A DNA stretch of 64,000 nt from Smallanthus sonchifolius (taxonomy: Eukaryota > Streptophyta > Magnoliopsida > Asterales > Asteraceae), in contig CM042035.1 of NCBI GenBank assembly GCA_023525975.1, forward strand, positions 35,617,001 through 35,681,000, read 5' to 3'. The notes under the pieces were generated by a model. That model worked only from the letters and a program-made list of their open reading frames with translations, was not told where the DNA came from and made no database searches. The translations under genes were made by a program, and so were the position numbers. Of the stretch, positions 22,874 to 34,431 are shown in pieces (the stretch's first letter is position 1; every line of letters begins with the position of its first letter).

Positions 22874-23510
22874 TACTTGTGTCTAGTGGTTTAGTTGAGC
22901 AAGTTTTCTTCCCCGTTTGTTTAAAAACAAATTTAAAACAAGTAAAAGGTGGGCCGTGAGACTCACCGTATCTAACGATGTGGCGAGTGATGATGTATGC
23001 ATTAAGTCCAACAAGTATCCGACCTATCCGCGTCATAAATTATTTAAGACACCTTAGGTCCTATGTAGTTGTTTAAGTATGTAGTTGTTTAAGTATGAAT
23101 TGGTCACCTTAGGTCCGACCCGATCGTCGTTGGTGATATAACTTGTCGTTCAAGTAGTTATATTTATTAAATCCTTTTAATAAATATCATGACCAGGTCT
23201 TTTAGTTGTCCATAACTCGTTTCCGGTTTGAGTCATTTCTTTATGATAATAAATATATAATATATTTATTATAAAATAGTTGTACAAAAGTCATAAAATA
23301 ATACTTATATTATTTTATTGTTTAGACTTATTTCCCCCTTTTGAATCAAAATATATTCATGCATATATATCTATTATTCTTTTCTCCCAAAAATACAAAT
23401 ATAGGTGTTTCTATAAAAGAAACTTTATAAAATATTATCATTTATCTAAAATAATATTTTGATGTCTATTCGTATATTATCTTCCAAACTTATTTTTAGT
23501 TGTCTCAACA

Positions 23511-23542
23511 ATATATCTATATATATATATAATAATAATAAC

Positions 23543-23576
<34 letters not shown>

Positions 23577-23577
23577 T
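23511..23577. repeat. AT microsatellite
   Basis: (TA)n at about 23515-23530 followed by ATA/ATT trinucleotide repeats to 23577, with a switch from AAT to ATT orientation at TAACTATT. Confidence 0.9.
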
Positions 23578-23990
23578 TTACAAAAACTAGCATATTTAAA
23601 TATATGTATATATATATGCTTATTTTATTTAAAAGATCTATAAAATCCTCCATTCGATTGCATGTTCATAATAATGTACCAAAAAATCATTTATAGAAAA
23701 TAATAACACTTAGAATTCTTTTACGTGAGACTTGGTTCCTTCCCGTAACGTCCCGTATGGCTCGGTGAATTCTTGAAATGATCCGCAAGCCTCGTCTAAC
23801 CGCTCTTCGGTGATCGTAGGTGAGAAACGGTGACCCGAAAGAGCTGGATTTTGTCCGAAAGGAACCATAAAAGGTGGAGGAAGCCGTTGCGGTTGGAAGC
23901 GGTGGACGGCGGTGGTTGTTCGGGGCTGTCGGGGACTAGGACGTGGCTGAGATGGCTGGAACTAGTGCTATATCCTAGGTTGTCAAGTGT

Positions 23991-25259
23991 TTTGACAACT
24001 ATTTTAGATGAGGCGCATAAATCTAAGTATTCTATCCATCCGGGGGCCGCAATGATGTTTTATGATTTAAGGTGTCATTTTTGGTGGCCGGGTATGAGGC
24101 GTGATATTGTTAAGTATGTGGAAAGATGTCTCACATGCTTAAGGGAAAATACAGAGCTTTAAATCCGTATGGAAAGCTTCAACCGATTGAAATACTGCTT
24201 TGGAAATGGGAGAACATAACCATGGATTTGATCACTAAACTACCAAAGACTCGAAAGGGTTATGATGCGGTATGGGTAGTAGTGGATCGGTTGACAAAGA
24301 GTGCACATTTCCTTCCTATAAAGGAAACGTATGCGTCGGATAGATTGACGAAAATGTATGTGAAGGAAATAGTGTCACGTCATGGTGTGCCGGTGACGAT
24401 TATATCGGATCATGATACGAGATTTACTTCTCATTTTTGGAAGAAATTCCATGAGGATATGGGGACTAGATTGAATCTTAGCACTTCTTATCATCCACAA
24501 ACGGATGGTCAAACGAGCGAACGATTCAAACGCTCGAGGATATGTTACGAGCGTGTGCTTTGGATTTTGGGGAAAATTGGGATGACCATTTACCGTTGGC
24601 GTAATTTTCGTATAACAACAGCTACCATTCTAGTATTGGTATGCCACATTTTGAGGCGTTGTATGGGGGAAATGTCAAACACCCGTGCGTTGGGGTGAAA
24701 TTGGTCAATGGGAACTTGGTAGCCAAGAGGTGGTTAAGGAAACTAATAGTAGTGTTGGCCAAATAAGGGCTCGATTGAAGGCGGCTCAAGATCGCCAAAA
24801 GTACTATGTGGATAATAGAAAGCGGGCGATTGAGTTTCAAGTGGGGGACTTTGTGCTTTTGAATGTCTCTCCTTGGAAAGGGGGGATACGGTTTCGGAAA
24901 CGAGGGAAGTTAAGTCCACGTTTCATCGGACTGTTTAAGGTGATAGCAGGGGTGGGTGCCGTAGCTTATCGTTTGGAGCTACCGGAGGGACTAAGTAGAC
25001 TTCATAACACGTTTCATGTGTCTCATTTGCGAAAATGTTTGGCGGATGAATCTACTTTTGTTCCATAGGATGATATTGAGTTGGATGAAAAATTGATTTA
25101 TGTTGAGGAGCCGGTGGCCATCTTGGATAGAAAGGTGAAGCGTTTACGCAATAAAGGGATTAGCCAAGTTTTGGTGCGGTGGAAATATAAAAAGGGAGCG
25201 GAAATGACTTAGGAAACCGAGGAGGAAATGCTCAAATATTATCCGAACCTCTTTATGTA
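23991..25259 (+). pseudogene. Element G integrase and chromodomain (5'-truncated element)
   Basis: Starts inside pol at the HHCC domain (ILDEAHKSKYSIHPG, then CLTC), continues with the core (MDLITKLPKTRKGYDAVW, HGVPVTIISDHD, STSYHPQTDGQT) and after a frameshift near 24514 goes on through KAAQDRQKYYVDNRKRAIEF, the GPY/F block (LSPRFIGLFKVI) and a chromodomain (EEPVAILDRKVKRLRNKGI...). Stops at 25066 and 25210 (in the TWE motif). Gag, protease, RT and RNase H are absent. Tekay-like. Confidence 0.88.
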
Positions 25260-25285
25260 AAGTCGGGTTTCGGGGACGAAACCCA

Positions 25286-25302
25286 AATAAGGGGAGGTGA
25301 TT
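25286..25302 (+). promoter_or_regulatory. Element G polypurine tract
   Basis: AATAAGGGGAGGTGATT directly before the 3' LTR; preceded by the GACGAAAC motif common to these elements. Confidence 0.8.
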
Positions 25303-26354
25303 TGTAACGAACCAAAATCCGGGTTTCGTTTTTAAATAAATAAACATTTCTAATTAATATTATGGTGAAAATAATATTTTAGAAATAAGTTGAAACATGT
25401 GGGTTTCAAGTTTACTAATTTTGGAATGAAATGGGTGAAATGGAAGATGAGAGGCTAAACTTGTAAATATGACAAATCTGTTATATTTGACTTGATGAAG
25501 TCAAAATTGAGCCATTTGGTGTGTTGGGTCGTTCATTTGCAAGAGAGAAAAGAGAGAAAAATGTGTTGAAGCAAATTCGTGCAATTGAAGCTTGATTTGT
25601 GGAGGTTTTGGCTTGCACATCACCTTCCTAACATCAAGTAAGTGATAATCTTCCATTTGATTTCACCATTGTTGAGTTAGTAAGTGGGTTTTGTAGAAAT
25701 CCAAAATTTGATGATGCACAGGGTTAATTAGTGTTAGATTGTTGATAATCTAGCTAATATAAAGATAAAAGATGGTGAATAACATCCTAGAACCCTTTGA
25801 TATTGATTATGAGAAGTTAGGGTTCATATGGAGAGAATTGGGGGTTTTTGGATTATGATGATAGGATGATGAATTAATGATGTTTAAGTGTTTATATGGT
25901 GTTAGACACTTGAATGAACACCAAATTAACCTAATGATAAAGATTGAATGAAAAATTAGTGTTAAGAAAATGGTAATGAACTCAAGTATGTGAGTTTGGA
26001 TGGAAAGAGGGTGTTTGGATATGGGAATAACCCAAACGGGTCAGTTTGGGTTGGAAATGGAAAATTGGGTTGAGAACCAAATTATAATGTGATTTTTATG
26101 TATGATAGATTACTAAACTAGGTGTATATGTTTAAGTAATCAAATTGTCAATCGAGAAGGTGGAACGGGATCTTCGAATCCAAAAGGTAAGTGCTCTTGC
26201 ACTTACTTAATATTGATGGTAAAGGGTGATATATGTGATATGTTTGCATATAATGTTGTGTTATGAATGCGTATGAATGAGTATGAATTTAGTATGTGTA
26301 AATGAATGAATGTAGTTATAGTTGTAATATTATAATAGAAATGTGTATATGAGG

Positions 26355-26516
26355 TTATGGTCTAAGTACCATAAATATGAGGTTATGGTTTAAATACCAT
26401 AATGGAAATGGGTGATGAAGTTATGATCTAGAATCATAATGGAAATGGGTGATGAAGTTATGATCTAAGAATCATAATGGAAATGTGGTGATAAAGTTAA
26501 GGTCTATGAGCCATAA
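26355..26516 (+). repeat. Array of five covarying palindromes in G LTR
   Basis: Units at 26355, 26383, 26421, 26458 and 26497. Two read TTATGGT-n6-ACCATAA, two read TTATGAT-n5/6-ATCATAA, so the G-C pair became A-T on both arms. The fifth (TTAAGGT / GCCATAA) is partly decayed. Linker AATGGAAATGGGTGATGAAG is shared. Confidence 0.9.
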
Positions 26517-26994
26517 TGGAAATGGAAATGGAAATGTGCTAAATATGAATGACATATGAAAAGAATAAAACTTGTAAGGTGTTATGCAAGATATATGTAG
26601 CCTAATGTTAAATTGGGTGTAAACTAGTCAAATGGGTGAATGGGTGAAAACAAGTAGAATCTTACTTGTTTGTTATGTTTTTATCTTCATTACTAATGGT
26701 GATATATGTGGTGTTATTTAGAAAAAGCTCCAATGTAGTCCAAGTCAAGTCCATGGCCTTTGGCGGATTCTCGTATGCGTTATGATGTTTGGGGGGGTGT
26801 AAATAGAAATCCATAAATGGATGGTTTTGATGCAATGATTTATGTTTTTGGTGTATGGTTATGATGTATAAATGTTTTGAAACAAAACCCAAGTGTTGGG
26901 GATAATTTTGTGTCAAGATGAAATGGTAAAGGATGAAAATTTGGCTAAGTGTTGAATCTGGGAGAAAAAACCAAACTTTCTGTTTACTGAAGGG

Positions 26995-27093
26995 CCTCGT
27001 GGTACATGAAGAAGGAAAGGGAGTTCTTCGCGGTACGTGAAGAACCAGGTTCCCGGACTGGTATTTGGTGAATCCCTCGCGGTACGCTAAGGG
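26995..27093 (+). repeat. Second palindrome set in G LTR with fixed core
   Basis: Three copies of a GCGGTACG-type core: CCTCGTGGTACATGAAG (26995), TTCTTC-GCGGTACGT-GAAGAA (27024-27044) and CCCT-CGCGGTACGCTA-AGGG (27074-27093). The flanks differ between the last two yet remain complementary. Confidence 0.75.
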
Positions 27094-27181
27094 ATGTCCC
27101 TTAAAAAAATTATTGGGACGAATGCTTCCGTGTAATAAATAATTAAATAACCGGTGTATGAATTAAGGGTGTTACATTAAC

Positions 27182-29090
27182 GAATCTTTTAAGCTCAAGT
27201 CGTTTAACCGCACACGTATTTATTTTTGCATAAATAAACCTAATGTTTTAGTGCATTTTCTATACCTTCCCATTCGCTCGGTTCGCATAAGCGAATCCCG
27301 TTGACTGGTTTGACTTTCGTTGACCGGTTTTGTGCACGACTCGTGACGTCATTTCCTGTCAAAAACACATGTTTTATACTCGGGAATGAAAACCCGGTCA
27401 TCTCAATGACTCGTTTAACCAGAAATTTCAACGGAAGCTCAAACAGAAAAGCTAACACAAATTGGATAGAACTACTATCGGTAATAACACGAAAACTACA
27501 AAGGTACCTATTGGAGACTCGCCGGAAAAATGAAGTTCGCCAGAGAAACGAGTCTGCGGAGAGCTAGTCGAATAAACGAAAGCCGCTCCTGTAGCCGCTT
27601 TCACTGCTGGCGTACACCACCACCATCATCCCGATTACCTTCGCTAGACCCGCTGACTGTAGCCGATTCAACCATCGTCCCCCTCCACGTGGTCCGGTTC
27701 AGCCGTCGTGAGACCCAACGGAGCCAGCTTCGGCTACGGTAGGGCGTAACCCTAACCGCCTATGGCCATGGGGGCCGTCTCCGCCGCCATAGCAACGACC
27801 GGAAGGGTTGTTGCCGCTGGCTGTGGTCGTCGTCGACTATTACAGCCTGAACTTGTTCACAATCTTCAGGCTAGGGTTGAGGACAGGGAGATGGTGAGGG
27901 TGGTGGTGGACGTTCAAGACTTGTCGTCGGAGGTGGGGAATGCCCCTGAAGGGCCATCGTGCACCGCCGCCGGAGGTGTCAACCTCCATCTCATTCTCTC
28001 TAACATTCAGAGGTTTATGTGTTTATGGGTTTATAGGAGTGTTTGGTAATACAAAAGATATTTTCAAGCAGACATGGAAAAGATATACGGGTCATTAATT
28101 GCAACACAAGATATGTCAATATTTTCTTTCTGAGATTTGAAAATATTTCAAAATATGTCTCGGGAAAGAGAACTAAGAAATTAAATGTGTAAATAATAAT
28201 AATAAAGTCTTGTAAAATCAGTATAAATTGGGCTGCTGTTTACGTATCACGTATTTTCTCGGGTCTCCTACATGACCGATAAATCCGTATTTTAGTTCTA
28301 AATTTCTTATAATAATATGACGCTGTAATATATACAACTTAGATATTTATTTCGTAAAATTTTCGTTCCGACTGCTGTCTAAGCCGGTATGTGTCGCCAC
28401 CCCATGTCTAATAAGCGTTTTCTTAAATAAACAGTCTCGCACTTTGTTTAAATAATATTATTAATGATAATAACAACAATTAAATAAAAATAATAATTTA
28501 ATTTAGTTACTTAGTCTCGTAGTTCTAAAACAGTCGGGTCTCGCTCCTATACATCGTGGCTAATCGCGTATGCTCAGATTAAACGTTTCGCGCTCCGAAT
28601 TAATTATTATTCCTTAAATAGTAATAATATTAACATTTTAATATGATAGATATAAAATAGATACTTGATTATATTATTTAATTATAACGGATCTCGTAAA
28701 ACCCTTTAATGTCTACACCGGTATTTGTCGTAGTCGCTCATCCATCGCTGCATATCTCGTATATAAATTCCTAATCAGTCGCCCGAATAAATGCTAATAT
28801 TAGTTAATATTATTTATGTGAGGCTTGACGTCTAAATATTTTCTCGCATCTGATAGCCGGTGTTAACCAGTACGAGCGCGCTAATCGTTCTAACAGTTCT
28901 CCATGTAAACGGTTTAGTTTGAAAATGTTATCAATTATATCGAATCGAGTAACGATCCGTCAACCAATTTTTATTCTTTCATTTTGGATTCAGTTCGTAT
29001 ATTGGGCCCTTAGTTGGGCCACTAATGGTCCGAGCCCGAATATAGTGACTTAACTATCAAAGATTATTGACCCAAATTTAGGGTTGTCAT
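27182..29090. other. Unassigned LTR-like sequence
   Basis: 1.9 kb between G and the Tat element. 27530-28040 is GC-rich for this window and gives short frames on the plus strand (27530-27742, 27762-28049) with no domain. 28340-28900 is AT-rich with three spaced copies of a CCGGTATGTGTCGC-like phrase (about 28390, 28718, 28856). The pattern resembles LTR U5/R sequence, but I find neither ends nor a primer site. Confidence 0.35.
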
Positions 29091-29091
29091 A

Positions 29092-30084
29092 AAAGGGCAT
29101 AGCAATATAACAATAGATACCTGTCGGGGTCATGAAGGCAGTATCCTCCTGGTCCGAGGGTTCCATCTGGATATGTTGAAATCCATATGAATCATCCATG
29201 AAGGTTAACATCTCGTGGCCTGCTGTAGCATCAGCAATTGAGTCTATGTGTGGTAGGGGGAAAGGATCTTTTGGACATGCTTTGTTTAAGTCTGTGAAGT
29301 CCACACAAACTCTCCACTTCTCGTTTTTCTTCTGGACCACCACCTCATTAGCCAACCATCTTGGGAATTTTACTTCCCTTATCATTCCTGCTTTCAGTAG
29401 TCTCTCGACTTCTTCTTTGATGACTGTATTTCTTTCTGGAGCGAACTTTCTTCTTTTTTGGTGTATAGACCAGAAACTGTTATCAAGTCCCAATTTATGT
29501 GTAATAACATTTTTAGAAATACCTGTCATGTTCTCATGCTTCCAAGAAAAAGTTGAAGTTCTGCTCTTTAGTAGTCTTACGAGACTTAGCTCAATAACCT
29601 CGGGGATATTGGTTCGAATAAGCACTTTGACTTCAGGATCTCCTGCTCCTTGGCTTCTTGGACATCTTTGGCTTGTTTCTTTAATTGTTATGCTTGTCTG
29701 GTTTTTGCCAAAGCTTTTATTGAAGAAGCATAACAATCCTTTGCATCTTGTTGATCGCTGTTGATCTTCACTACTCCCCAAGGAGTTGGCATCTTGACAC
29801 ATTGGTGGTAAGTCGAGTGTACCGCTTTCATGTCGTGTATCCAAGGTCTCCCTAATATAATATTGTAACAAGAAAAAGAATCGATTATGCAAAATTTTTG
29901 TATAGTGTTTACCCCTTCGATATATATCGGAAGTTTTATCTATCCGACTGTGTTTTTGACTTCTCCGCTGAATCCCACTAGTACTGCAGACTTGGAGATA
30001 ATTTCGTAATTCAGGATCCCCATCCTTTTCAAGACATCATGCTGAATTATGTTCACTTGAGCTTACTCCATCGATCAGTATCCT
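29092..30084 (-). pseudogene. Tat-type gypsy protease and RT fragment
   Basis: Minus strand after the Tat gag. Frames between 29893 and 30084 and the start of 29050-29892 show the end of a protease (CIIDSFSCYNIILGRPW in a shifted frame) and a linker. RT begins with KRRKFAPERN and has EVERLLKAGMIREVKFPRWL and the Tat signature VCVDFTDLNKACPKDPFPLP. It stops at YIAMPF, before the YxDD box, where unrelated sequence starts at about 29091. RNase H, integrase and the 3' LTR are absent, so the element is truncated. Confidence 0.85.
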
Positions 30085-31528
30085 TCAAATGAAGTGATTC
30101 GCAACATATAGGGTGATCACCAGGCCATCATGATGAGGATCTTGCACGTTATCCCTGTCATCTTCGTTGAAGGAGATTACCTTCTCTTCTATTAAACTGG
30201 AAGTTCTGACGTGTCTATCACCTTTCTCTGTTTTGGCTTCTTTGGCATTCCTCTTAGCTGCAGAATAAGAAGTACCACAGATGTCAGAACCACTAGAAAT
30301 AAAACCTATTACCTTAGCATCGGGCAGCGGAGATTTGGCTCTTTGTGGCATTTTGTCATGATCCCTGAATGGCTTATTTCCTTTGCCTAGAAACTCCTTA
30401 AGATATCCCTTGCTCAAGAGATAGCTTATTTCTTTACGTAGGGCAATGCAATCCTCGGTGACATGTCCAAAATCTTCATGGAAGGCAAACCATTTGGATT
30501 TGTCTTTGCCCCCAGTATTCTTTTCGAATTTACGAGGCCACCTGGTTTTGTCTCCAAGATCCTGCATGACATATAACAAGCCAGTTTTATCAAGTGAAAA
30601 ACAATATTCAGATAACTTAGGATATTCTTCTTCTTCTTCTTCGTCATCTTCCATAGCGTTGACCCTGTGATTACCAAGTTTGGAATATGACTTGGATCTA
30701 TATGGTTTGAAGGGTGCAGTTTTAGTCTTCCGATTAGGTTGACTATAACTGGTCGGAGCATCCATCCTTTGCTGAATCTTCTTATCATCTTCGAGTTTGA
30801 TGAATCTTAGTGCCCTATTTCTGACTTCATCATGGTTCCTACAAGGATTCATGACAAGGTCCTAATAAAATTGAGAATCTTTCTTTAATCCCATTTTGAA
30901 GGCCTGGACTGCCGTGGCTACATCCAGGGATTCTTTACCAAACTTGCTGACATAATCTTGGAGGGATTCCTCGGGATTTTGAATTACCCTGTACAGGTCA
31001 TTTGTCAATCTTTCAAAACTTCTGCTGCAAGAGAATTGACTGTTAAACAGATTAATTAAATGAGCAAATGAAGTAATAGAATATGGAGGAACATTAAGTA
31101 GCCATTTTAAGGCTGATCCTGTTAAGGTAGAGCCGAAGCCCTTGCATAAACAAGCATCTTTTAGGTCCAAAGGAATGGGGTTGATCTCCATTCTCTCTCT
31201 ATATTGCGCCACATGTTCCTCAGGGTCCGTTATCCCATAATATAGTTTCATGTTGGGAGTTTGGAAACGCCGGGGGATCTCAGCATCACAAATGGGAGGA
31301 GCGAATCTGGAAGTCCTGTGGCTAGTAGCGGATATCTCGGGTATGGGTTGCACCACACTAGGTACACTAGAGATCATCTCTCTTAGCTTCTTCAATTCTT
31401 TCGCCATGGAAGGAGTGATCCCTGTATCCTGCACAGATTCATTAGCATTTGAAAAGCTATTAAATGTGTTACCCATGCCGGCATCTCTAGGAGATGATCC
31501 CGGAGTGAATCCAAGATCTTGACTTGCA
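30085..31528 (-). pseudogene. Tat-type gag, main part
   Basis: Two frames, 30862-31476 and 30085-30852, in the same reading register and divided by one stop (TAG at 30862-30864 where related proteins have Glu). The first part has the capsid block MKLYYGITDPEEHVAQYRER and GSALKWLLNVPPYSITSF. The second has a zinc-binding-like WFAFHEDFGHVTEDCIALRK block typical of Tat gags. Gag coats the element RNA. Reading continues in the same register across the solo LTR to 32187, so the frame was open before that insertion. Confidence 0.88.
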
Positions 31529-31533
31529 GTAAC

Positions 31534-32181
31534 TGTTAGGGATCAGCTTTTACCTCTTGTATCCCGGATCCTCAGATAAGTATAGGTATCCCTGATCCTT
31601 ACTATGTTTCAGTATCCTGATTAACTAACCGTTGTAACAACTAAAATTACGTGTTTTTCTTTAACTTGGTCATACAGGTAATTAACACGTCATTAACGAC
31701 TAAAAATATGGCTGAAGAACTATTCAAACAGTTAGGAAAACACGTGGAAGTCAATATATAACGGTCAAGAATGAATGGAGACTTGTAACTGCCATGAAAA
31801 CCTGGATTTTCGCTGGGATCCTCGCATTTAAGTTATTTTTATCTTTTGTATATAATTATCACTTGGATCGATTAGGAGAGGAATTCATTCGTAATTCACA
31901 ACACAATTACACACTCACAAGCTCTGTAACACTTAGAATTCGATCATTAGTTGCTCTCATTGTACTTTTTCATCGATTTATTAAAGAACACAAGGCAGCC
32001 CGACGTTTAGTCGGCTCTAGTGGTTTTATGCCAGAGATCCTGAAGGATCAAGTGCTTTCCTCGTAAACACTCGTGTCGTTTACAACTTTCCTTTATATTT
32101 TATTTACGATTCTTTCAAGCACACTACCTCTTATTCTAAATTGGGTTACAAAATTAGTATTGTTAATTTTTATCCAAAACA
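31534..32181 (+). mobile_element. Solo LTR inserted antisense in Tat gag
   Basis: 648 bp from TGTTAGGGATC to CCAAAACA, flanked by GTAAC (31529-31533) and GTGAC (32182-32186), a target duplication with one later change. It is the same LTR family as the Tat element's own 5' LTR (32705-33045) but in the opposite orientation. No internal sequence remains, the usual mark of LTR-LTR recombination. The 31794-32066 frame inside has no domain. Confidence 0.88.
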
Positions 32182-32186
32182 GTGAC

Positions 32187-32690
32187 CCTGATAGCCGGAG
32201 TTGGACCAAGAGTTGTGACTCCAGTCCACATGGGTAGGAAATCTCCCTGATGGACCCCCGAAGATCCCGAATAGTAAAAGTTTTGAGCCCTTGGTTCCAA
32301 TGGAGTTGTCATTTCCACCGGTTTCTTTGAGTCTTTGATCCTTTCAAGCTCTCTGAATATTGCTTGATTGTTCTTTCTTTGCTGCTCCATCCGCTGCTTC
32401 ACTTCGGAGAATAATTTGAGAATTTCGTCAATCGAAGCAAGCACAGGTGGGCTAGCGGATATTCTGGATCCCGAAAAACCTGCAAAAACAGTCTTCCGAG
32501 GCTGATTATCACTCTTTTTCGGGAATGAAGAAAAGGGAGGAATAGGACTGACTAGCCCAGAAGTTGAAGATGGAGTAGAGATAGAAATGTTTTTAGGTTG
32601 GGATGAAATTTTTGAAATTAATTTTGAAAGTTTGTGATTAAACACAAACTTTAACAAGGATTTGAAGATAAAAGGCACCACCTGCCCCAT
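32187..32690 (-). pseudogene. Tat-type gag N-terminal region
   Basis: Frame from the ATG overlapping the primer site (MGQVVPFIFK, about 32690) to the solo LTR. Ser/Pro-rich, then a charged coiled-coil-like helix (IDEILKLFSEVKQRMEQQR) and ends ...PTPAIRVT at the insertion; it resumes as ASQDLGFTPG on the other side. Whether translation starts at this ATG is uncertain. Confidence 0.75.
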
Positions 32691-32701
32691 GGTGGGCGCC
32701 A
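32684..32701 (-). promoter_or_regulatory. Tat element primer binding site
   Basis: Minus sense TGGCGCCCACCATGGGGC, the TGGCGCC-type site used by Tat elements rather than initiator-Met. Three bases from the LTR end. Confidence 0.88.
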
Positions 32702-32704
32702 AAT

Positions 32705-33045
32705 TATTTTGGGTAAAAATTATACGAACTAATTTTGTAACCAAATTTTGAGAGTGAGGTAGTGTGCTTGTTAAATCTATGAATGTAAAATGATAAGAAT
32801 GACAAGAGTGTTTACGAGGAATGCCCTTGATCCTTGATGATCTCCGGCATAAAACCTCGGGAGCCGACTAAACGTCGGGCTGCCTTGATAGCTTGTATAA
32901 AACTGAAATGATCGAGTACAAAGAGAGCAAATAAGATCGTATGCTAAGTGTTACAGAAGTTGCGAGTGTGTTGTTGTGTGTTCCTATACGATCAGATTGC
33001 TTATTAATTACAAAAATGATTTTAACTAACTATCCGAAAATAAAG
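32705..33045 (-). repeat. Tat element 5' LTR remnant
   Basis: About 340 bp matching the 3' half of the solo LTR in reverse (shared CAAGCACACTACCTC, GCCCGACGTTTAGTCGGCTC, CTGTAACACTTAG). The outer half is missing; sequence runs into copia coding sequence near 33045, so a deletion joined them. Confidence 0.75.
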
Positions 33046-34431
33046 GTCTTGACTCTATCTTCATCATAATCAACAACTTTGCCTTTTCCTTTGTTATCAA
33101 TTTTGAATGCACAATCACTAGCAATATCAGCTGCTTTCTCAGAAACTTCTATCTCAGCCATCAGAGCCTCATCAAACTCACCTTCAACATCTTCAATCTC
33201 TTCATCCGGCTCATAGTTACCAGTTGCTTTGACATTCATGCAGTTGGAGCTTTCTTAGATTTCTCATCCTCCTCAATCATTTCAACAAGCTTTACTCCAT
33301 TGCCTTCAACCTTCGTTTTCTTGTCTTTTGGACACTCATGAGAAAAATGTCCAAGTTGTTGGCAGTTATAACATCTAAGCTTTGCCTTGTCAAAACCAAC
33401 TTTCTTCCCAAACTGGAGTTTGTCTTTTCTGACTTTCTGAATATACTTTTTGGATCAAACAACAATCATGGCCATTTGCCACTGTAAATCCATGTATTCA
33501 AGATCATCTGGATTTATCTACACAAGATCCTCAACATCGTGAATAGCAGGTTGAAGTTTGCCAGTCACTAGAGCATCATAGCTACTCATAAAAGCTGCAA
33601 ATAGTGCAATCTGATCCTTAGGAATTTGACCAGTTGCTTTCACTTTTTCTCCAGAAAAATGCTCACAACAACCTATACCCTTTTCTGAATTTGTTCCATT
33701 ACTTCCATCACCTTTCCCAGAAAACAATGCTGCATTAGTTGATCCCGAACTATTTGTTTTTTCAGGATTATTCAACTCTCTCTTCATAGCATCAAGTTCA
33801 TATGATTCCAGTAAACGGATTATATCATCAAGAGACTTGCTCTTCAAATCTGGAGTTGTATTCTTAATCAGCATACATGGTATGCTCCAGCAGTCAAGTA
33901 ATGAATCTAATAGCTTCTTTCCCAAGTCATACTCCTCAAATTTCACACACATCTTCCTTAGTTTGTTGATCATGGTAGTGAATCTTGTGACTTGTTCACT
34001 CATGGTTTCATTCTTCTTGTAGCTAAACATGTTGTACTGTTTTAGTAAAAGATTAGTGCGACTTTCTTGCAATGTTGCATTTCCTTCAAATCTCATACAT
34101 AAAGCATTCCATAACCCTTGAGTGGTCTCGTGCTGCTCAAAGTTAAGATACGGTTCAGTTGGTAGAGCTAAGCTAATTGAACCCAAAGCCCTGTTGTCTC
34201 TTTCAATAAGCTTCTTATCTTCATCCGAATACATGTCTAGATCAGATATAGGAACTAAACTATCAACATTTGCACATGAGGACCTTTAACTATTGAGTTC
34301 CATAGAGTATGCTCAGTAAACTTGAAATAAGCCTTCATCATGATTTTCCAGTTTGAAAATTCTGAAATAGACTTTAGCATTGGTGGCAATTTTCCCACAA
34401 CTCACTCAGTAGCGTAAACCTTTCCAGCCAT
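33046..34431 (-). pseudogene. Copia gag (UBN2-type) with zinc knuckle
   Basis: Gag starts at the ATG at 34431 (MAGKVYATE, then TGA at codon 10). After a frameshift the 33518-34234 frame has the UBN2 block (TTQGLWNALCMRFEGNATLQ, MFSYKKNETMSEQVTRFTTM). Beyond a stop near 33510 another frame gives the CCHC knuckle CYNCQQLGHFSHECP (about 33355), then acidic sequence to 33046. Protease, integrase and RT do not follow because the Tat LTR remnant takes over. Gag would package copia RNA in the cytoplasm. Confidence 0.85.

Larger units (their letters stand above)
22184..23990 (-). repeat. Element F 5' LTR (start lost)
   Basis: Begins in plus coordinates with TGTCACACCCCGCC, the reverse of the ...GGGGTGTGACA end shared with C, D and J. 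Holds a 26-bp array, AT-rich middle, simple repeats and a GC-rich end (about 23730-23960). The outer boundary is not visible: sequence passes into element G's integrase at about 23991, so the right edge is approximate. Confidence 0.7.
25303..27176 (+). repeat. Element G 3' LTR
   Basis: 1874 bp from TGTAACGAACC to GGGTGTTACA, followed by TTAAC (27177-27181), which would be the target duplication; its left partner is missing because the element is 5'-truncated. Holds two palindrome arrays. No credible gene inside. Confidence 0.85.

Noticed and set aside
27530..28049. GC-rich frames that resemble a small host gene
   Set aside because: Short, no domain, no splice pattern I can defend, and no start context; lies between element fragments.
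29198..29764. 188-codon plus-strand frame
   Set aside because: Shadow of the Tat RT on the opposite strand.
31794..32066. 90-codon frame in the solo LTR
   Set aside because: Lies wholly within an LTR, no domain, and the related LTR at 32705-33045 does not keep it.
33837..34022. Plus-strand frames opposite copia gag and opposite C/D gag-pol
   Set aside because: Antisense shadows of well identified minus- or plus-strand domains.
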